Of a DNA stretch of 64,000 nt, positions 56,101 through 64,000 are shown in pieces. A program made the translations under genes and the position numbers. The stretch spans positions 218,815-282,814 of the forward strand of contig NW_019775435.1 of the NCBI RefSeq assembly GCF_001039355.2, in the 5' to 3' direction. Numbering within the stretch: position 1 is the stretch's first letter; every line of letters starts with the position of its first letter. The notes under the pieces are model-generated. The model was not told where the DNA came from, did not search any database, and saw only the letters and a list, made by a program, of their open reading frames with translations. This DNA is from Lingula anatina. Taxonomy: Eukaryota; Brachiopoda; Lingulata; Lingulida; Lingulidae.

Positions 56101-59100
56101 TACCACTAAAGTATATTGCTTGATGTAATAGGGACAATGAAGTACTAGTATAGGTACTAAGACTATTGTGCTATGCTGGTAGCCTGGTAAACACAACTAA
56201 AGAGATATTAAGTGAAAAGACGAACAATTAAATAGTACCATTAGTGACAATGAAGTTGCCTGTGGAAATGCACATTAAGATACAAGCATATCAATTTGTG
56301 CCTCATCAGCACTAAAGATTTTATTAATTTGTTTTTTAATGAACCCTCAGCATAGTTATCTTTAAACTATTTGCGGGCCGAAGATGAGGTAAGCAAGATG
56401 TAGCTCCTGACATCAGTGGCAATGAGCAATCTATTGTACACAAACAAGGCTTACTGTAACATAAAACTTTAACCCGATTTGCATTGGCATAGAAAACATG
56501 CTAGTCTCGTACTCCCCGGAGTTAGAGGTTTTAAAATGTTTAAATTACTAATATGGACAAAATAAAACAGGGTCAGTTGGTAAAGAATTGGTAAACACTG
56601 GTCATTTACAGAAATTGTACCACAAAGTACCGAGGTCATTTGTTATTAGCTCATTAAACTGCCCAGAGAGTGCTTTGATGATGCTAAGATTTTTATGCTT
56701 GTTGAACAAGAATGCCGACAGCGCAACGTCCGATTTATATCTACTAGTGAACCTGTTCAAATTATGAGTCATATCAACGAACTGGGGGATAAGACATTGA
56801 ACAAGGATGCTGCTTATGAAAACTTCTCTGGTTTACTAGTACCAAACATCGGCTCAAGTGCTGCTATTTATGCCTGTTGCTATTTTTATGATTTTGAATC
56901 AAAATGTTAGGGTCGTGTTATGACTCATTCAAAATGTGACGCATGGACTGTGATGATGATAATAATAACATATATTCATGCGGAGGGAAGTTCCTTTCTA
57001 TTTGACCCTGAGATAAGACCAGATACAGAAGTACATCTTATTTCTCTGTGCATCAACTGTAAAATTATGTCACAGTGCATGAGGATAGTGCACTAAGTAA
57101 CAAGTTACTATATGTTTTCTTTTCTCCTTTTTTACAAAGAAAGTACCGATAGACAGTGGTCCTTTTTAGTACTAGTATACATGTCTTAATTACATGTTGA
57201 TAACTACAGTTGTGAGAGGAACTTGATTATTGTGGAATTGGTTTGATAACGATTAACTTTTTTCTTTTTTTTTTATGACATCATTCTTGACCCTTACTTT
57301 ATATATGTATACTCATTATTGTATTGGTAAAAAACTTGTTTATTCAGTCTTCCTGGTATAACATATACTAGTAAATTTCTTTAAATCTCCATGAGATTTA
57401 CCCGCCAAAATGGATTTTACTGAGAAAATAAGCAATTATCTTGTTCTCACAAATCATCTATCCCTCTCTGCACTTGGATTTGACCTTAAAATTTATTAAG
57501 GTTGATTTTAGCGTTTACAAAATGACTGGCCATTTTCTTTTAAGCTCCAATTAGTGGAAATGTCAACATCAGGTACGCTCCAGAAAAAAATATTTAAGGG
57601 GTTAAATCACATATAAGGTGTATGTTGGGTTTTGTAGGAAGCTGTGGATGACAAACATAACCATTTTGGGGATTTTCAGACTCGTGGAATTTACCTTTTA
57701 AGTTTTTCAGGTAATAACAAAAGTGGTAAAAGGTGAATCCTTAGGAATTACATTATAATTATGTCAAATTTTTATCCCTTTAAAATATATTCTTTGTCTT
57801 TTGTTACCTGAATTATTATCTGTATCACAGTTTATCAAAATGTTAAATTTTTTAAGGTGATTCACCAAACTTAAATCTTACAGTGTAATGATGATGTAAG
57901 GGTGGAGTGTAAGCCTAAGGGGACATTTTTATCTTTTTGTGCGTATCTCGGTGTACAGACATTTACAAATTCCATAGACTCCACAAAATTGTTCAACCTA
58001 TAACTTGAATAATTGTTAATATCAAATGTATCTTAAAATATTTTTTTTTTCATTTAGAAGAAGCTGAGCATTTATAAACATTTTTATAACATAACCCAAA
58101 ACTTTGCACAACTTTATATAGAATAATATGTTGTCTTTTTTCCTTTGGTATTTACTTGTACTAGTACACAAATATATCAGTTTATGACAATAAGTTGTTC
58201 TTATTTATATTCAAAATGACCTTGAAAAGTACTGGAATTAGGGCCTCTAAAGTCTTTGAAAGTCCTTGCATTTGCCCTTAATGTTGCTTTATGAACCGTA
58301 CACTTAGCCAGATTTTTTTTGCCATCTTTCACATTATCTAGGTACTAGTAGTCTGTCCGAATACGTACTAGTTTTTTTCCCCAATATTTGGTTTCCCTCA
58401 AAGCCATACTATTACTGCAGTTTTTTTTTTTAATTATGGAAGAGGTCAACAACATGAAAAAACTAATCTATGATGTAAATTATATGTCTGTGTATGTAAT
58501 TTATCTTAAATGTTTTCTGTTTCATTTTTTTTTGGGGGGGGGGGAGGGCAGGGGGGTAAGGGTTTTTTTCTGTAGTATTTGCTTTTTTTTTAAACTACTT
58601 GGTCTACAGTCCTCAAGTTTAGCCACTCAGATAAAACATACATTAAATGTGAAAGGAAGTTGATAATTATTAGTGAATCATAAGCAGTTTCCTTGACGCT
58701 CCAGAATCGCTGTCTACTGACATTTGAATTTTTTTTTTTTTTTTTTACTGCAAAAACTATTATTTCTGATTGCAGGCATAGCATTTTTTAAAAGTAGTTT
58801 CCCATTTGGCTGCAATAGAAGCTATTCTAAATTTAACACAAGAGTAAATAATCAGAGATCAGCTTGTGAGGGTACGTAGTCAGTCCAGTTGAGTCACCTG
58901 CTGGACGGACACCATGTTGCCACAGGATGCGCAACCTCATCTAAATTCATGGCGGGGACACATCAAAACAGACGTGGTCCCCAGTAGCTTTTAGGGAGAA
59001 CCAGAGGGAGTTTTATGACTATTGTAATGGGGCATTGGCTGTTTTTGACATTTAAAGTTGAACCGTTTTTAAATTATTTTATATTCAGTTAATCAATCAA

Positions 59101-59333
59101 TTGATTAATTAATCTTGTGTTGAAAAAAATTGCAAAACGAAATTTAGACTGGTGGTGGTGAACTTAATTAAAATTTATTTTCACTTTTAAGTTGAAGTAT
59201 GCTGTGGTGAAACTAGTGGTTTTCAGTGATACTATTTTACAAAGTTATCTTCTATTTTCCTGGTTTTCATGGTTTTTCTTCAGTTTCTTGGAATCCACAC
59301 AAGACCTGTAAATGGCAATACAGTTATATTCAA
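53163..59333 (+). CDS. Unrecognised gene, first three exons (partial)
   Basis: Exon 1 (53163-53218) reads MISDDDVFYSPDGRKENG and ends at a good donor, GTATGG. Exon 2 (55068-55149) joins in phase and reads PPWHPIKRRRKDSTASLASL and so on to SIDLPS before GTAAGT. A candidate exon 3 (59284-59333, between TTCTTCAG and GTAAGC) continues in phase as FLGIHTRPVNGNTVIFK. The product so far is about 62 residues: acidic start, then a basic cluster KRRRK that could be a nuclear signal, followed by a Ser/Leu stretch. No family is recognised. The gene either continues beyond the window or ends in an exon I could not find. Exons 1 and 2 are better supported than exon 3. Confidence 0.45.
55150..59283. other. 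Long intron or intergenic stretch rich in ACTAGT
   Basis: No coding exon recognised over 4.1 kb. The palindrome ACTAGT recurs unusually often here. The open frame at 56695-56910 matches nothing known and has no splice support. Confidence 0.4.
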
Positions 59334-60156
59334 GTAAGCTGAACTTCCTGATCTCACATACACATTAACAGGTGCTTCTTATTATGGGCCAAGGCATTTT
59401 ATCTTTTCTCTCCCTCTCCGCTCCCCCAGTCCTGAGGTACTAGCCAATGAAAAGAGCTCCCTTTTTTCGCCCCAGGAATAAGAGGAAAAGTTAATGTTAA
59501 TGATCATAGGTATCACTTTCTAGATTCCGATCACTGTGATAACAAGGCAAAAGCAAACGGTATAACTTGAAATCAACCGATTCCTGAATTGACAGGGATA
59601 AAGTATGAGACAAAAAGAAATCGAGAAAATGGCAGGATTATCGCAAACAGTGGATTACGCCTGGGGTATTACTGTAGGGGAAGTGTGCCAGCTTATGGAA
59701 TTAATGGACTTTGTAAGTTGTCACGAAATGTTTGCTACCATCAACTGAATGTTATATGAGGATGTTAAAATGTACTGGTACCAATTTGTGTTTTCATTTC
59801 ATCTTTGAAAGATTCATACTGTGGGTTTAGAGGCTCATTATTCCAATGAAAAAAGTGTGCAAAAAAAAAAAAAAAAAGGAAAAATTTACCCAATTTTTTT
59901 TTCATATTTCTCTATGGTGTTATAACTTACACATTTATTAGCATAATTTGGAACAGAGGTTAAATCAGAGGCAACGTACATTTTTTCAAACATATAAAAT
60001 ATACACTGGTGCAAACTGGTACCAGTACATATATAATATATTCTAGTTACTTTACAGGCAGGAACAATGATGCTGCGGGATTACCAATCATTTTTTTTTT
60101 ACCTAAGCTGTTTCAAGTTTTCTCAGTAGTTAGACAATCAAGTTAATAGTGGTAAT

Positions 60157-60161
<5 letters not shown>

Positions 60162-60195
<34 letters not shown>

Positions 60196-60206
60196 TATTA
60201 TTATTA
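60162..60206. repeat. (AAT)n microsatellite with inverted tail
   Basis: A run of AAT units followed by ATTATTATT, so it can fold back on itself. Confidence 0.85.
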
Positions 60207-60655
60207 AATGCATTATTACTATTATTTAATTTATTAAGAATATCATTACTATGATATTATTACTGTTTTTTTATGATCATATGATTGCGCTAAAAAATGC
60301 AGCCAGGTAAGAGCTAGATAATTAAGAGATTGGATCTGAGGACAGCCTTGTGTTTAAACACGTGTGCTGGATCCAGCTGGTACAGTAGTTATATAGCATG
60401 ATTCATGGTATCTGGCCAGTCACAATATTATTGCAGCAGCACTTCTTCCCTGAGTTCCCTTTGTCCATGTGCTGTCTGTTGTTTTAATGGCCACATCAGT
60501 CCTATGAGTATGTCATTATAAGGTATAGACACTCACACAGAAACAAGCGAAGGTTTTATAGATATATTTTTGTGTTGTACAGAGTTCGTGCTCTTCATGG
60601 ACCATCTGTACAAACAACATGTCTTGTAATGAACATTTGAGAAAGACCTATCTAT

Positions 60656-61512
60656 GGCTGCATTAAGAACAGTGGACTACTAGTAACTAGTCTGCAGGTC
60701 AAATATGGCGACCCACTAAAAAGCTTGCTGTCTTATTTTATTTTAATATTTTTTTATTAAGTAAGTAAGTAGTCTTACATATTGTAATTGGTTAATAGCA
60801 TGTTGACTAAAATTATATTTATATAGTCATTTTCATCCACCCAGCTGGATGCATATATAATATGTTACAATGAATAAACTACAATGCACAAGGTATCTGT
60901 TAATAGACACTGAATAGATTCCCCATGGGGAAGTATTAAGGGGCCCGCACAGGGTGAGCATTTGGCGCGCGCCACTTGCGCTGTGCAGTTTTCTCATCGT
61001 GTGCGGGGGTATTTTGGTGAGATTTTTGCCTCACGCGCGGCTGAGCAAAATTTCTCACGTGTTTGATTTTTTTGGTCTCTTGAGGCAAATGTCTCAGCGT
61101 GTGCGGGGTGCAAGCGCCGATTGCTCACGCCATGCTCACAATGGGCATGTGCCAGTAGCCGGAAACAAACAAAAATGGCAGCCCCCAGCGAAGTCAACAA
61201 AAATGTACACAGTTATAGTTAGTCTGATTGATTAACGTGGTCACCATTATCCATTACTATCAGAAAAAACAACAATATGTAATGTTTCCTTAAACACATG
61301 ATCCCACAGTTCACAGTGCGTCCGCTAGGGGCAGGCCGGGAGGCACCTCTGCTGAGCAAAGAGCGCATCGTTTGCGGGGAGCTGAGGAGCGAGAGCATCT
61401 GGCGCAGCGCAAGTGGCACGCGCCAAATGCTCACCGTGTGCGGGCCCCTTTATTAAGTGGGCTGGGCAAATTTGATCTGCAGACTTGTTAGTCTACTGTT
61501 CTGAAGGCAGCC
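60656..61512. mobile_element. Hairpin MITE (inverted copy of the 34778 element) split by a second MITE
   Basis: The left part has GTCTGCAGGTCAAATATGGC and, near 60900-60936, sequence complementary to 34826-34872 (TCTATTCAGTGTCTATTA, CCCC..GGG). The right part (61451-61512) carries the partner arm CAAATTTGATCTGCAGACTT. The insertion at 60938-61450 separates them. Confidence 0.6.
60938..61450. mobile_element. 513-bp GC-rich MITE with 46-bp inverted ends and TATT duplication
   Basis: The ends AAGGGGCCCGCACAGGGTGA and TCACCGTGTGCGGGCCCCTT begin 46-bp inverted repeats that match at about 44 positions. TATT flanks it on both sides (60934-60937, 61451-61454). No transposase is encoded. Confidence 0.8.
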
Positions 61513-64000
61513 TATTTGATAACTTCAGAAAGAAGCTTACCTGAAAGCCACATTTCATCAAAAGCAATTATTTTCAAATTTGGTGTTATTCCCCCCCCCC
61601 TCCCCCCTTGCACTACATATTTATTCTTAAAGATACATATGAAGGGAGTACTTAATAGTATCTGAGATCATTGCTGCTAAAATCAACCAAATGCCGCCAT
61701 AGAATTTCAAATGGGACATCAGTAAACATTATATATATATAAGTTTTGTTACATTATTTCTCAAAAAATGATATTTGCAGAAGAAATGTTCTGCTTACTT
61801 TCTGTGTTTTACTAACTGGAGGGGAGAAAGGACAACTCACCCTACCCTCAACACACGCACACAAACACTACTGAACACGTGCGTGGGTTATCTAAAGTTG
61901 AACGTGTACGCTTGTTAGCTGAAATAAGCCATTAATACTGTTACGAACGAGACTATCAATACCTTTCCCAGATAATTGGCTGCACCATGGTCAAGCATGT
62001 TAATTAAATAACCGTATCTGAGCCAGTCTGAAGAGGTTTTAGCAGGAAATTTGTAAACAAAATAGCTTTTTTACATCCTGTTTGCAATCCTGAATAAACA
62101 AAATCTGTTTCAAATTCTGTGCAAAACATTCGCTTAATTCGTAGAAAAGAGGAAATAATTTGTTATTTACATCTTGCGATTATAAAATACCTTTCCAATG
62201 GTTAAAGGTACAAGTAATTTAGTTGCAAGCATATGAATTCATGAACGTATGGTAAAGAGTATGGGCCTCTTCAAAACAAGGTTGATCAGCGGACTAAGGG
62301 GCCATTCAGAATAGAAGATCCGAGTATCATCTGGTCCAAGGCTCAAATATGGCGGATGCTACATGAAAGGAAGACCGCTTAATCCAGTAATGGTCCCTCC
62401 GCCTCTCACATGCCTTCCTACGCATCTGGTCGAATGGAGCCGAGATTTAACTACTGTGCCCCGACAGGGTCGATGCATCGGGAGGCGTGTGAGAGGCAGA
62501 GAGGCCATTACAGGATTAAGTGGTCTCCCTTTCATGTAGGGTCCACCATATTTGAGCATTGGACCAGTTGATACTCCGATCTTTCATTCTGAATGGCCCA
62601 AATATGGCTGACCCAGTTAGTCTACGGATCAACTTGGCTCTGAACAGGCAACATGGGAAATCAACTACTACAGCCTTTCATGCAAAGACCAAGCCCAAGC
62701 TAGCTAAAAGCAATGCATAAAACTGGTTTTCAAAGTGGTTTAAGCAAAAGTATGTTATATTGTCCTCAGCAGTCAGCTTAAAACAATCCAAATGAATAAA
62801 ATCTATACAATATCATCTGAAGCCAGCTCTTTGTGATGAGCAAATGAACACTACTAGCATAGGTTTGGACTCGCTCTTGTTTTTTTTTTAATTTTAAGTT
62901 CTTCGGATTACCAATAAATATGTACTTTTTAGCAATCTGGTTTTCAGTTTATTAAGATATTTAGCAAGGCATATAGTGCTGACTTTAACATACTGTACCC
63001 ATGGTGCATGACCACGGTGGCTTTTCTGTTATCCGGCGCCTGTCTGTCTGTCCGTTTGTTCGCTTGTATGTCAAAAAGTGTATGATCTGCATTTGAAAAA
63101 GTCCTAGAGTCATATTTTATTTTTCATGTCAACATATACTTCAAAGTTACCCATCGTTCACAGTTCGTATTAAAAATTATAAAACCCTAATTACTAGTAC
63201 ATTTATTTCTCTGTTAGTTGTGCATAGCGTCAATGTGTGTGAGTGTGTGTGTGTGTGTGTGTGTGCACGGGCATGCACATGCATGCATGTATGACTGTGG
63301 GAGGGGTGGCAGGAAGGAGAGTGCTTGTCACTGTTTAAGTCCACTCTTTGCATTTATAAGTGTGATGTCTTAATATATGTCTGATTGTATGATTGTGAGT
63401 GAATTTTTACTTTATGAAGTGACTCTCTTGAGTGTCTTTTATCAGTCATAGGACTGTCTACAGGATAGATCTCCACTTTCATGAAGCAAAAGGATAATCC
63501 TTAGGATGGATATAGCTCTGTTGGACAACTAAAGCTCTTGCAATGCTGAAAAAATTAGTGAAGATCATCTATTATGAACCAGATGGAACTAATTTTTTCC
63601 CTTCAAAGGAGAAAAAAATTTTAAAAGTACAAATAAAGAGATATGAAATGACATATATCTGGCTTCTCTTCCCTCAAAATTAAATTTATTAATAAGTGAG
63701 GGAAATAAAGAAGTCAAAAAATGTCCAGCTGTTAACACAGGGATGCATGTAAAAATTCAAGAGGTAAGAAATGAAATCTGCCTGTTTTCTCTCCCCTTCC
63801 TAAATAAATAAAGAAAGAAAGAAAATAAAGAAAAAGAAAAAAAAAGGACGAACTGTTCACACTAGTATGTACTCTATATGGGCCCCAATCTGTGCCATTT
63901 TATGAGAGACAAATGCTGGGTTGTTATTATACACTGGGATGTAAAACCTATGCATAATGGTCGCACTTCTGTAGGGTTGATATGACATACACATGCCGAT
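61513..64000. other. Repeat-rich end of window, no gene seen
   Basis: Contains the hairpin MITE at 62301-62599, a GT run near 63237-63264 and A/AG-rich sequence at 63799-63846. No exon with supporting splice sites was found. Confidence 0.45.
62301..62599. mobile_element. CATTCAGAAT-ended hairpin MITE, copy 3
   Basis: GCCATTCAGAATAGAAGATC against TCATTCTGAATGGCC, with inner arms GACCGCTTAATCC and GGATTAAGTGGTC pairing. Largest copy of the family here. Confidence 0.65.

Noticed and set aside
59597-59713. Open stretch after the CAG acceptor at 59596, candidate exon 4 of the unrecognised gene
   Set aside because: Joining it in phase to the exon ending at 59333 gives a stop after three codons. 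The other frames need an unusual acceptor.

Overview
The window is animal nuclear DNA. Its genes have many short exons with canonical GT-AG introns, and it is AT-rich, full of microsatellites and crowded with short palindromic (MITE-like) repeats. The family content (IL-17 receptor with SEFIR domain, SLC2A13, ZMYND10, FASTK family, PAR/NFIL3-type bZIP) and the repeat style, including a tandem-repeat-cored element like those of bivalves, suggest a marine invertebrate bilaterian, most likely a lophotrochozoan such as a mollusc. That placement is inference. One assembly gap (11341-11365) and single Ns at 2296 and 54606 show it is a scaffold piece.

Layout: (1) 1302-9185, minus strand: a gene joining an NYN/PIN-like nuclease domain to a double-stranded-RNA-binding domain, with at least one small exon unresolved. 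(2) 10467-15203, minus: a 747-residue mitochondrial FASTK-family protein whose 5' leader holds a uORF that overlaps the start codon. (3) 16543-23046, plus: complete ZMYND10 in 12 exons (466 aa), head-to-head with gene 2. (4) 23.7-31.4 kb: no gene recognised, several hairpin elements. (5) About 31497-33813, plus: a PAR/NFIL3-like bZIP factor with one coding exon, a predicted TATA promoter and two perfect D-boxes. (6) 35458-41849, plus: complete SLC2A13-type proton/myo-inositol transporter in 10 exons (614 aa). (7) 44331-52781, minus: complete IL-17 receptor-like protein in 9 exons (953 aa), convergent with SLC2A13. (8) 53163 onward, plus: the first exons of an unrecognised gene, head-to-head with the receptor, running through a long repeat-rich region.

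The genes do not form one pathway. Two neighbouring minus-strand genes are both RNA-related (a dsRNA-binding putative nuclease and a mitochondrial RNA regulator), ZMYND10 is a cilia assembly gene, and the rest concern transcription, solute transport and cytokine signalling. The items most worth a second look are the NYN-dsRBD gene, the D-boxes in the bZIP factor's own promoter, the duplicated splice donor in ZMYND10, the tandem repeats carrying nuclear-receptor sites, and the nested MITE at 60.7-61.5 kb. All exon boundaries were read by eye from splice signals and phase.
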